Under the pieces are notes generated by a model. That model did not search any database and was not told where the DNA came from. It saw only the letters and a program-made list of their open reading frames with translations. A stretch of 31,136 bases of DNA from NCBI GenBank assembly GCA_041477795.1, contig JBGOUY010000010.1, positions 1 to 31,136 of the forward strand. Reading direction: 5' to 3'. The first letter of the stretch is position 1, and each line of letters opens with the position of its first letter. Position numbers and translations under genes: made by a program. Below, piece by piece: positions 24,988-31,136 of this stretch. This stretch comes from DATFMP01 sp041477795. GTDB lineage: Bacteria > SAR324 > JACQKK01.

Positions 24988-26388
24988 CTATGCGCCGGCC
25001 GTCATCTGCGCGACCGTCTGGCGCCACGGGGCATCCAGCACGGCCGCATCCAGCGCCAGCAGACGGTTCAGCACGGCCGGCATGGCCGGATAGGCGTCCC
25101 GGGTGAGGCCGGCGATCTTGGCACGGATCTCCTCCGGCGCGAACGGCCGGTCCGGTCCGCCGCGCGCGCTCAAGCACTCCTCGCTCCAAGTCGAGCCGTC
25201 GGCCATCTCCCACGTGACCCGCGCGGGCCGATCATTGGGCGGCGGAAGCTCCCGCTCATAGGGGCCGATCTGCACCTTTTCGCGCAAGGCCGCTATGGAA
25301 GGATCGGTGAGCGTGGTGCTGTGAAAGGCCTCGGCGCCCGCGTGGCGGAAATGGGCGGTGGCGGCGAGGATGTGCTGCAGGGAGAACTTGGCGGCCAGCG
25401 AGGTGGCCGGATGCACGTTGTCCAACGCCTTGCCGCGCTCGTGGGTATCGACGCGAATGCGGCGGATCGCGCCGGGCTGCCAAGGCTCCGCCAGCCCCGC
25501 GATCAGGCCCAGCGTGGCCTCCACGGCGGAGTGCGAATACTGGCAGCACGCGTGCACCTTCTGGTAGCCGTCGGCGATGGCCCACTGCCGGCCCAGGCCC
25601 TCGCACAACTCCTCCGGCAGCGATTCCGCGCCGAACGCGTCGGCGTAGACGTCGTGCAGGCTCTCGGCGCGCCCGGTGATGCCGAAGGCGCTCCAGTCCA
25701 CCGCCCGCAGCCCGGCCCAGGCGCCGACGCCCGGCCACACGTTGCGCACCAGCGCCCCCTGGATGGCATGGTTGAACGGGCCCGGCACCACCAGGGTCGC
25801 CGCCGCGCTGACGGCCCCCAGGAAGGGCCCGGGCGCCATGCCCCGCAGCGCCGCCACGGCCGCCGCCGCCCCGACGGCGGCCAGGCTGCCGTGCGGGTGC
25901 AGCACCAGCTTGGAATAGCTGAAGGCGCGGGCCACGCGGGCAGCCGCCTCGTATCCGACCGCGAGGGCACGCAGGAACTGCCGCCCCGTCGCGCCGGAGG
26001 CCTCGCCCTCGGCGAGCAGCGCCGGCACGGTGTACAGGCCGGCGTGGCACATGGCCCGTCGGTAGCCCTCGTCCAGCTCGCACCAGTCGGCCGCACTGCC
26101 GTTGGCCACGGCCGCCGAATAGCGGTCCAGGCGCTGGCCCCGGCCGTTGAACACGGTGGCCTCAGGAGCGCCCGAGGAGGCAGCCATGCCGTCCTGCAGG
26201 GCGATGACCTCCGGCTCGGCCCGCGCCGCCACGATCGCCGCCAGGTCATCGGCCAGCACCAGCGCCGCGCGCTCGCGGACGGCGGCGGTAAGATCCTCCC
26301 AGCGCGCCGCAGCGGCCCATTCGGCGAAGGCGCGCAGGGCCGTGGCGCTGCGCGCCGCATTGTCGTTCTGGATGGCGGAGGCATTCAT
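24988..26388 (-). CDS. MmgE/PrpD family protein
   Basis: This gene encodes 466 residues from the ATG at 26386-26388, with AAGGAG seven bases upstream on its strand. The sequence has the MmgE/PrpD pattern: an N-terminal all-helical domain with LADDLAAIVAAR, FNGRGQRLDRYSAAVANGSAADWCELDEGY, HAGLYTVPALLAEGEASGATGRQFLRALAVGYEAAARVA and HPHGSLAAVGAAAAVAALRGM. The second domain has the YQKVHACCQYSHSAVEATLGL active-site region. Characterised members dehydrate 2-methylcitrate or isomerise and hydrate related acids; many homologues of this sort are uncharacterised. No other methylcitrate-cycle gene is present, so a catabolic role on another substrate is likely. It is divergent from the third PuuE-like gene with an inverted repeat between them. 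Confidence 0.92.
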   Translation of the reverse strand: MNASAIQNDNAARSATALRAFAEWAAAARWEDLTAAVRERAALVLADDLAAIVAARAEPEVIALQDGMAASSGAPEATVFNGRGQRLDRYSAAVANGSAADWCELDEGYRRAMCHAGLYTVPALLAEGEASGATGRQFLRALAVGYEAAARVARAFSYSKLVLHPHGSLAAVGAAAAVAALRGMAPGPFLGAVSAAATLVVPGPFNHAIQGALVRNVWPGVGAWAGLRAVDWSAFGITGRAESLHDVYADAFGAESLPEELCEGLGRQWAIADGYQKVHACCQYSHSAVEATLGLIAGLAEPWQPGAIRRIRVDTHERGKALDNVHPATSLAAKFSLQHILAATAHFRHAGAEAFHSTTLTDPSIAALREKVQIGPYERELPPPNDRPARVTWEMADGSTWSEECLSARGGPDRPFAPEEIRAKIAGLTRDAYPAMPAVLNRLLALDAAVLDAPWRQTVAQMTAGA

Positions 26389-26520
26389 GCTCAGCTCCTT
26401 GCGGGTTGGCCGGGCGGCACGGGCGCTGCGGGGGTAAGGCGACCGGATCCAGTGCCACAGGTGTGTTGCAGCCGTCCCCGACCGTGCCATTCCGGCGTTG
26501 CGGGCGCTCCTTACCGCCAA

Positions 26521-26556
26521 TTGACAACCGACCGGGCACCTTGTCAACATTCGACA
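26521..26556. promoter_or_regulatory. TTGACAA-N13-TTGTCAA inverted repeat in divergent promoter region
   Basis: TTGACAA (26521-26527) and TTGTCAA (26541-26547) form a perfect 7-bp inverted repeat with a 13-base spacer, followed by another TCGACA (26551-26556). It lies between the PrpD gene (start 26388, minus) and the third PuuE-like gene (start 26651, plus). Each arm contains TTGACA on one strand, so these may be back-to-back -35 boxes, operator half-sites, or both. The motif resembles that at 20795-20835. Only weak -10 sequences follow on either strand. Confidence 0.48.
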
Positions 26557-26650
26557 CGCCCCATCCTGCGCAGGGGTGAAGGCCGGGCCCACGCGGACCT
26601 GCGCCCGCCCTGCGCCATGCTGCACGCCTCGGTCGATCGAGAGGACCCCC

Positions 26651-27544
26651 ATGAAGCTGCCTGGCCACAATCGCTACGACTATGTCCCCCTGGTACGGCG
26701 CAAGGCATACAGTTGGCCGGATGGGAAACGCCTGGCCGTGTGCTTCTGCAACAACATCGAGGTGTTTGCGTTCCGCGCGGGATCGGGCAGCGACAGCGCA
26801 GTGCTCAATGCGCCGCAGAACGCGCGCAACTATGCCTGGCGCGACTACGGAAACCGCGTGGGGCAGTGGTACCTGTTCGACCTGCTGGACGAGATGGGCG
26901 TGCCCGCCTCGCACAACGTGAACTCCCAGGTCTTCGAGGACTGCCCGGACATCGCCTCGCGCATCAAGGAACGCGGCGACGAGGTTGTCGGGCATGGCCG
27001 CACCAATGCGGAACGCCAGGGGGACCTGTGGGAGGAGGACGAGGCGCGCCTGATCGCCGAGTGCACCGAGGTGCTGCGCCGCCACACCGGCAAGCAACCC
27101 GCCGGCTGGCTCGGCCCGTATCTCTCGCAATCGGCGGTGACGCTGGACCTGCTCAAGGAGGCGGGCTACAGCTACGTGATGGATTGGCCCGCGGACGACC
27201 AGCCGTTCTGGATGCGCACGCGCTCGGGTCCGCTGCTGGCGGTTCCCTATCCGATCGAGGTCAACGACTCGCCGGCCCTCATCTTCCGCCAGCAAAGCGC
27301 GCGGGAGTTCGAGGAGATGCTGATCGACCAGTTCGACGAGTTGCTGCACCAGTCGGCCAAACGGCCGCTGGTGTTCTCGGTCTCGATCCACCCGTTCATC
27401 ATCGGCCAGCCGTTCCGGCTGCGGGCGTTGCGCCGCGCCATGCAGCACGTCCTGGCCAAGCGCGACGCGTTGTGGGTGACGACCCCGGGCGAGATCGCCC
27501 GCTACTGCGCGACCCTGCCGAAAGGAACGATTCCCGGCTCCTGA
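26651..27544 (+). CDS. PuuE-like polysaccharide-deacetylase-fold hydrolase, copy 3
   Basis: This gene encodes 297 residues. The ATG at 26651 has AGAGGA upstream and starts MKLPGHNRYDY. Landmarks are WPDGKRLAVCFC, NIE at 35-37, RDYGNRVGQWYLF at 64-76, GHGRTNAERQGDLW at 114-127, DWPADDQPFWM at 178-188 and SIHPFIIGQPFR. It keeps the Asn-x-Glu of copy 1 and the H-G metal site but differs from both other copies around it. It has no signal peptide. It is transcribed away from the PrpD gene and is followed by 368 bases and a nitrilase. Three such genes within 5.2 kb suggest successive or parallel ring or amide hydrolyses. Confidence 0.9.
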   Translation: MKLPGHNRYDYVPLVRRKAYSWPDGKRLAVCFCNNIEVFAFRAGSGSDSAVLNAPQNARNYAWRDYGNRVGQWYLFDLLDEMGVPASHNVNSQVFEDCPDIASRIKERGDEVVGHGRTNAERQGDLWEEDEARLIAECTEVLRRHTGKQPAGWLGPYLSQSAVTLDLLKEAGYSYVMDWPADDQPFWMRTRSGPLLAVPYPIEVNDSPALIFRQQSAREFEEMLIDQFDELLHQSAKRPLVFSVSIHPFIIGQPFRLRALRRAMQHVLAKRDALWVTTPGEIARYCATLPKGTIPGS

Positions 27545-27912
27545 ACGGCGTGCCGGGCATCGCGCCGGCGTCCCAGCGGCCCCGGCGCGCATCGTCGCGC
27601 ACAGCGGTGCGAAATGCGCTCAGGCCTCGCGGGCAAAGCGGGCGCACCGGGGTTGCGGTCAGCCCATCCTGCCGCGGCTCCGGTGCCGCATTGGCCAGGG
27701 TGTCGCTCCCAGCTCCCGCGTCTGTCATCCGTTGCGGTTTCACCGCGGGTGGACGCCGCCGGGACGTTGCGATGGAATCCCTGCATGCCGCTCGGCAGGA
27801 GCCATTGCAACGCAAAGCCGGACTTTTGCGCTGCATGGCCAGGATCGGTTAGCCTTGGGAACCTGTGGATCGCCTGCAGAGGCGAGACCCGTTCTCATCG
27901 CGCGAGGGCACC
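27545..27912. other. Intergenic region upstream of the nitrilase
   Basis: These 368 bases contain no convincing gene on either strand. The distal half is less GC-rich and has a long interrupted palindrome at 27801-27839. GAGGG at 27904-27908 is the ribosome site of the nitrilase gene. Confidence 0.5.
27801..27839. promoter_or_regulatory. Long imperfect palindrome upstream of the nitrilase gene
   Basis: GCCA-t-TGCA-a-CGCAAA (27801-27816) is mirrored by TTTGCG-c-TGCA-TGGC (27825-27839) across an 8-base spacer, with one mismatch and one extra base. It centres about 93 bases before the nitrilase ATG. It could be an operator for a dimeric regulator or an RNA hairpin in the leader. Confidence 0.45.
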
Positions 27913-28791
27913 ATGAGCATCGTCAAGTGCGCATTGATCCAGGCGAGCATCAACCGGGATACCAGCGCGCCCATCGAAGAAATCCGGGAGGCCATGTTGC
28001 AGAAGCACGCCGGCTTCCTGGATCAGGCCGGCGCGCGGGGCGTGCAGATCCTGGCCACCCAGGAGCTATTCAACGGACCCTACTTCTGCCGCTCCCACGA
28101 CAAGCGTTGGTTCGAGCTGGCGGAGCCCATCCCGGACGGACCCACGACGCGCCTCATGCAGGAGTATGCGCAGAAGCACCGCATGGTGCTGGTCTCGGCA
28201 ATCTTCGAGCGCGACGGGGAGGCGTATTTCAACACCGCCGCGGTGATCGATGCGGACGGCACGTACCTGGGCAAGTACCGCAAGATCCACATTCCCGGTC
28301 CGCCGGGGAAGCACGAGAAGTTCTACTTCGCGCCCAGCGACCTCGGCCTGCCCGTGTTCGAGACGGCCTACGCGAAGGTGGGCGTGTACATCTGCTTCGA
28401 CCGGCACTTTCCCGAAGGGGCGCGCATCCTGGGCCTGCGCGGGGCGGAGATTGTGTTCAATCCGTCGGCCACCTGGGTGGCGAAGTCGCAGTACCTGTGG
28501 CACATCGAGCAGCCCGCGCTGGCCGTGGCTAATTCCTACTTCGTGGGGACGATCAACCGGGTGGGCCTGGAGGCGCCGTGGAACATCGGCAAGTTCTACG
28601 GCTCGAGCTACTTTGTCGCTCCCGACGGGCAGATCGTCGCCGAGGCCGGTGAGGACAACGACGAGCTGCTCGTCGCGGACCTGGATCTTGCCCAGGTGCA
28701 GGCGGCGCGCGAACTCTGGCGCTGGTACGAGGAACGGCGCCCGGAGGTGTACACCCCCATCGGCAAACTGCAGGGGCCCTCGGCGGGATAG
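27913..28791 (+). CDS. Nitrilase-superfamily C-N hydrolase, beta-ureidopropionase-like
   Basis: This gene encodes 292 residues. The catalytic triad is Glu51 (ATQELFNGPYFC), Lys124 (KYRKIHIP) and Cys161 (VYICFDRHFPEGAR). NGPYFCRSHDKRWFELAEPIPDGPTT is the substrate-loop pattern of beta-ureidopropionases and N-carbamoylputrescine amidases, which cleave N-carbamoyl groups to amine, CO2 and NH3. EAPWNIGKFYGSSYFVAPDGQIVAEA is the usual C-terminal core. The ATG at 27913 has GAGGG four bases before it; a longer frame upstream is possible but lacks support. The gene is monocistronic and converges on the LLM gene with 22 bases between stops. A carbamoyl-cleaving enzyme beside PuuE-like and amidase enzymes points to ureide or cyclic-amide catabolism. 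Confidence 0.92.
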   Translation: MSIVKCALIQASINRDTSAPIEEIREAMLQKHAGFLDQAGARGVQILATQELFNGPYFCRSHDKRWFELAEPIPDGPTTRLMQEYAQKHRMVLVSAIFERDGEAYFNTAAVIDADGTYLGKYRKIHIPGPPGKHEKFYFAPSDLGLPVFETAYAKVGVYICFDRHFPEGARILGLRGAEIVFNPSATWVAKSQYLWHIEQPALAVANSYFVGTINRVGLEAPWNIGKFYGSSYFVAPDGQIVAEAGEDNDELLVADLDLAQVQAARELWRWYEERRPEVYTPIGKLQGPSAG

Positions 28792-28813
28792 CCGCCCGGG
28801 GCGATCGCGGCGC

Positions 28814-29827
28814 CTACTTGACGTGGGGGAAGACGCGTTCGGCCCAGGCCCGCATGAACCCCAGCTTGTCCGTGAAGGACGCCGCGGTCCAAAGCTGCGT
28901 GACGCCCATGGCGGCGAGCTGGCGCAGCCGCGCCACGCATTCCTCGGCCGTGCCTGCCACGGCGAAGCGTTCGGCCAGATAGTCCCGCAGCCCGAGCCGG
29001 GTCACCAGCTCCGCGTTGGCGCTTTGCGCGCCCGGGGAGAAGTGCGATTCCACCTGGTACTCCCGGTGCAGGCGGTGCGCCGCTTCCAGCAGATGTGGTG
29101 GAATGTGCTTGCCTTCCGCGGTGAAGCGTGTGAGGTGGTTGCCCGCGGCGGCCAGGGCGGGCAACACGTCCTGCAGGGCGGCTTCGCGATCGTCCGCCAC
29201 GTTCAGGTGGCACCACCACCACACGTCGAGGTCCTCCAGGCGACGGCCCGCGGCCTCCGCGCCGGCCCGGATGTGTGCCAGCGTATCCGGCACCACCTCC
29301 GGTGAGAATCCCGTGCCCACGATCACCCCGTCGGCGATCGCCCCGGCCAGGCGCAGCGAGCGCGGGCCATGGGCGGACAAGTAGATGGGGATGTGCATGC
29401 GGCTCCAGGGCATGCGCAACGGGTGGCCCTGCCAAGTGGTGGACTCGCCCTGCACGAGCGCGCGCACCGCCTGGACGTATGCCTCCAGCTCGGCCAGGTG
29501 CACGCCCCGCAGCCCCACCGCCGCCAGTGCGCTATCGCCCGTGCCCAGGCCCAGCAGGGTGCGTCCCGGCGCCAGCTCCTCGATGCTGGCCATGGCGCTG
29601 GCGGTGACGGCCGGGTGGCGCGTAACCGGGTTGGACACGCGGGGGCCGAGGCGGATGCGCTGCGTTTTCAATGCCGCGAGCGTCATTCCCACGTAGAGCT
29701 CCCGGTACAACGACTGCGAATCCGCGATGCCCAGCAAGTCGAAGCCGGCGGATTCGGCCATCTGCACCCATTGGGTGAACCGGTCCGGACGGTCCGGGAA
29801 GAACGTGATCCCTATCTTGACGGCCAT
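28814..29827 (-). CDS. LLM-class flavin-dependent oxidoreductase
   Basis: This gene encodes 337 residues from the ATG at 29825-29827, with GGGGAG upstream. The bacterial luciferase-like TIM barrel is clear: KIGITFFPDRPDRFTQWVQMAESAGFDLLGIADSQSL, IRLGPRVSNPVTRHPAVTASAMASIEELAPGRTLLGLGTGDSAL, PIYLSAHGPRSLRLAGAIADGVIVG and a C-terminal VAGTAEECVARLRQL. Relatives use FMN or F420; the GLGTGDSAL loop occurs in methylene-tetrahydromethanopterin reductase-like members. Some family members, such as RutA, open pyrimidine rings. It converges on the nitrilase and is divergent from a polar amino-acid receptor gene. Cofactor and substrate are not decidable from sequence. Confidence 0.93.
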   Translation of the reverse strand: MAVKIGITFFPDRPDRFTQWVQMAESAGFDLLGIADSQSLYRELYVGMTLAALKTQRIRLGPRVSNPVTRHPAVTASAMASIEELAPGRTLLGLGTGDSALAAVGLRGVHLAELEAYVQAVRALVQGESTTWQGHPLRMPWSRMHIPIYLSAHGPRSLRLAGAIADGVIVGTGFSPEVVPDTLAHIRAGAEAAGRRLEDLDVWWWCHLNVADDREAALQDVLPALAAAGNHLTRFTAEGKHIPPHLLEAAHRLHREYQVESHFSPGAQSANAELVTRLGLRDYLAERFAVAGTAEECVARLRQLAAMGVTQLWTAASFTDKLGFMRAWAERVFPHVK

Positions 29828-29867
29828 GGCTCTGCTCCCCAATGACAGACTGCGCGCCGGCAGGTGG

Positions 29868-29901
29868 GCGCCCGGGGCCCGTCGGCCGCGGGCCCGGGCG
29901 C
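29868..29901. promoter_or_regulatory. Very stable GC hairpin in the LLM/receptor divergent region
   Basis: The left arm GCGCCCGGGGCCCG (29868-29881) and right arm CGGGCCCGGGCGC (29889-29901) form a 13-bp stem with one bulged G and a 7-base loop. It lies 41 bases upstream of the LLM start and 14 bases from the -35 of the receptor promoter. Its role is unknown; it could shape the LLM leader RNA or insulate the two promoters. Confidence 0.42.
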
Positions 29902-29914
29902 GGAGCGGTGCTGC

Positions 29915-29945
29915 TTGATATTCGCGCCACGCTCCATGTTATACT
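29915..29945 (+). promoter_or_regulatory. Extended -10 promoter of the polar amino-acid receptor gene
   Basis: TATACT at 29940-29945 is preceded by TG at 29937-29938, giving an extended -10 (TGnTATACT). TTGATA at 29915-29920 is a possible -35 with a long 19-base spacer; an extended -10 tolerates this. It lies in the most AT-rich stretch of the region, about 98 bases before the ATG. Confidence 0.55.
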
Positions 29946-30042
29946 GCGCCATTCATTTCACCATACCGTAAGCTGTGGCGCCCGCCATGCGCGTGCGGCA
30001 ACGTGTGCTTACGCCTGCAAGCTTATCTCGGAGGAACAGACC

Positions 30043-30933
30043 ATGCGCAACGGTCGACTTCAGTTTGGAGGGTCGATGACGGTGGCTATCGCAGCGCTCG
30101 CGCTGCTCGCACTGACCGTGAGCCCCGCCGCGTGGGGTCAGGGCGCGGACCATCCCGACAACCAGCCCCTGCGCGTGGCGGCCGATGTCGGCTTCGCCCC
30201 ATTCGCCATCAAGAACGCCAGCGGCAAGGTGGAGGGCTTTTCGGTGGACGTGGCCGAGGAACTGGCCAAGCGCCTGGGGCGGCCGGGCTTCGAGATCGTG
30301 GACGTGAACTTCTCGGCGATCTTCTCGGGCTTGTTCGCCAAGCGCTACGAGTTCAACATCGCCCCCACGAACATCACCCCGGAGCGCGCGAGCAAGATGC
30401 TGTTCACCGAGGGCTATATGGACACCGGCCTGGGCTTCCTCATGCTCAAGGAGAACCCGGAGCTGAAGAGCCCCGAGGAGCTGAAAGGCAAGATCGTCGC
30501 GGTGAACAACGGCAGCGTCTCGGACTCCTGGCTCACCAAGAACCAATCGCACTACGGCTACGAGATTCAGCGCTACGACAAGCAGCCGGATGCCGTCCAG
30601 GCGGTCATGACGCGGCGGGCGGACGTGAATGTGGCCGACCTGCCGAACTCGCAATACGTGGCCAAACAGCAGCCGAAGCTCAAGCTGGGTCTCGTCGTGT
30701 ACACGGGCTACTCCTTCGGCTTCCCCTTCCGCAAGGACGACGTCGCGTTCCGCAACCGCATCGAGCGGCTGGTGGAAGGCATGAAGCTGGACGGCACCCT
30801 GGCCAAGTTGCACGAGAAATGGTTTGGCTCGGCGCCGGGCCCGGATACCTCCATGAGCAAGGTGTGGGTGGGCTACGGTCCGGTGGGCTTTGAAGGCTAT
30901 ACGGACGAGCCGCACAAGCCGGACTTCAAGTAG
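30043..30933 (+). CDS. Polar amino-acid-type ABC transporter substrate-binding protein
   Basis: This gene encodes 296 residues from the ATG at 30043 with GGAGGA upstream. A Sec signal (MRNGRLQFGGSMTVAIAALALLALTVSPAAWG) is followed by LRVAADVGFAPFAIKNASGKVEGFSVDVAEELAKRLG, the SBP_bac_3 opening with the family's DVGFAPF and GFSVDVA blocks. FSAIFSGLFAKRYEFNIAPTNITPERASKMLFTEGYMDTG and VNNGSVSDSW are the hinge and ligand regions. This family binds polar amino acids, opines and related amines and is distinct from the two LivJ-type receptors in the window. An ATPase gene starts 90 bases downstream, after a hairpin. The permease genes presumably lie beyond the window. Confidence 0.95.
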   Translation: MRNGRLQFGGSMTVAIAALALLALTVSPAAWGQGADHPDNQPLRVAADVGFAPFAIKNASGKVEGFSVDVAEELAKRLGRPGFEIVDVNFSAIFSGLFAKRYEFNIAPTNITPERASKMLFTEGYMDTGLGFLMLKENPELKSPEELKGKIVAVNNGSVSDSWLTKNQSHYGYEIQRYDKQPDAVQAVMTRRADVNVADLPNSQYVAKQQPKLKLGLVVYTGYSFGFPFRKDDVAFRNRIERLVEGMKLDGTLAKLHEKWFGSAPGPDTSMSKVWVGYGPVGFEGYTDEPHKPDFK

Positions 30934-30942
30934 CCGTCATCC

Positions 30943-30972
30943 CCGCAGGCCCGCTCTGGACGGGGCCTGCGG
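30943..30972 (+). terminator. Hairpin between receptor and ATPase genes
   Basis: CCGCAGGCCC (30943-30952) and GGGCCTGCGG (30963-30972) form a perfect 10-bp stem with a 10-base loop, starting 9 bases after the receptor stop. No U-run follows. It is placed as the intercistronic hairpins that limit read-through or stabilise receptor mRNA. Confidence 0.5.
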
Positions 30973-31023
30973 CTTGGTGCGTCGTGGGCCCCCGCTGAGA
31001 GGGCCTCGCCCTGCCCGGAGGAC

Positions 31024-31136
31024 ATGCCGTTGAGAGAGTTCATCCTGGAAGTCAAGGACGTCCACAAGAACTTCGACGGCCTGGAGGTGCTCAAGGGCGT
31101 CAACCTGAACGTGCGCCCGGCCGAACTGGTGTTCCT
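31024..31136 (+). CDS. Polar amino-acid ABC transporter ATPase, partial
   Basis: ATG at 31024 follows GGAGG and opens a frame running off the window end. The 37 visible residues include LEVKDVHKNFDGLEVLKGV and then NLNVRPAELV, the N-terminal A-loop and first beta strands of HisP/GlnQ-type ATPases. Walker A is not yet reached. Its place after the SBP_bac_3 receptor supports a single transporter operon. The 3' end is cut by the window edge. Confidence 0.88.
   Translation, partial: MPLREFILEVKDVHKNFDGLEVLKGVNLNVRPAELVF

Noticed and set aside
24958..27852. A 964-codon plus-strand frame over the PrpD gene
   Set aside because: It runs antisense to PrpD and out of frame with the third PuuE-like gene; the composition is not protein-like.

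Overview
The window is about 31 kb of GC-rich, gene-dense DNA from a bacterial chromosome, or possibly a large replicon. Long operons with overlapping start/stop codons, repeated LivHMGF transporter operons, PrpD, FAH and amidase families and periplasmic binding proteins suggest a Burkholderiales-type betaproteobacterium. That placement is an inference from gene content and base composition. No rRNA, complete tRNA, CRISPR array, phage gene or insertion sequence was found.

Left end (1-5576). An orphan lipoprotein gene of lower GC (376-2385, minus) lies between two short plus-strand sequences that look like tails of decayed genes (62-148 and 2675-2797). Next come a small membrane protein (minus), an ACMSD-like amidohydrolase and a short Ppx/GppA phosphatase.

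Transporter block 1 (5896-12114, plus). A D-2-hydroxyacid dehydrogenase-fold protein and an FAH-family hydrolase lead directly into livH-livM-livG-livF and a substrate-binding protein, apparently as one operon. The dehydrogenase lacks the catalytic His and two glycines of the NAD motif. A second plus-strand group follows: a 70-residue GatC/AtzG-like protein coupled to an amidase-signature hydrolase (12463-14093), then an AtuA-like (DUF1446) protein coupled to a DUF4387 protein (14302-16013).

Transporter block 2 (16049-20695, minus) is a second branched-chain-type ABC transporter: binding protein, hairpin, livH, livM, livG, livF. Divergent from it are a nitroreductase-methyltransferase fusion, two PuuE-like polysaccharide-deacetylase-fold hydrolases and a GntR/FCD regulator broken twice (amber codon and frameshift). 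A PrpD-family protein (minus) is divergent from a third PuuE-like hydrolase. Then come a beta-ureidopropionase-like nitrilase, a convergent LLM flavin oxidoreductase, and the start of a polar amino-acid ABC transporter (binding protein complete, ATPase cut by the window edge).

Together the genes look like uptake plus stepwise hydrolysis of one or more amide- or ureide-containing compounds. There are three solute uptake systems, several C-N hydrolase families (amidase, nitrilase, PuuE-like), FAH and amidohydrolase enzymes, and flavin enzymes. The substrate cannot be read from sequence. The most unusual items are the fusion enzyme, the active-site-depleted dehydrogenase, the three diverged PuuE-like paralogues, the small protein-amidase pair, the double-broken regulator and TTGAC-type inverted repeats in the two divergent promoter regions.
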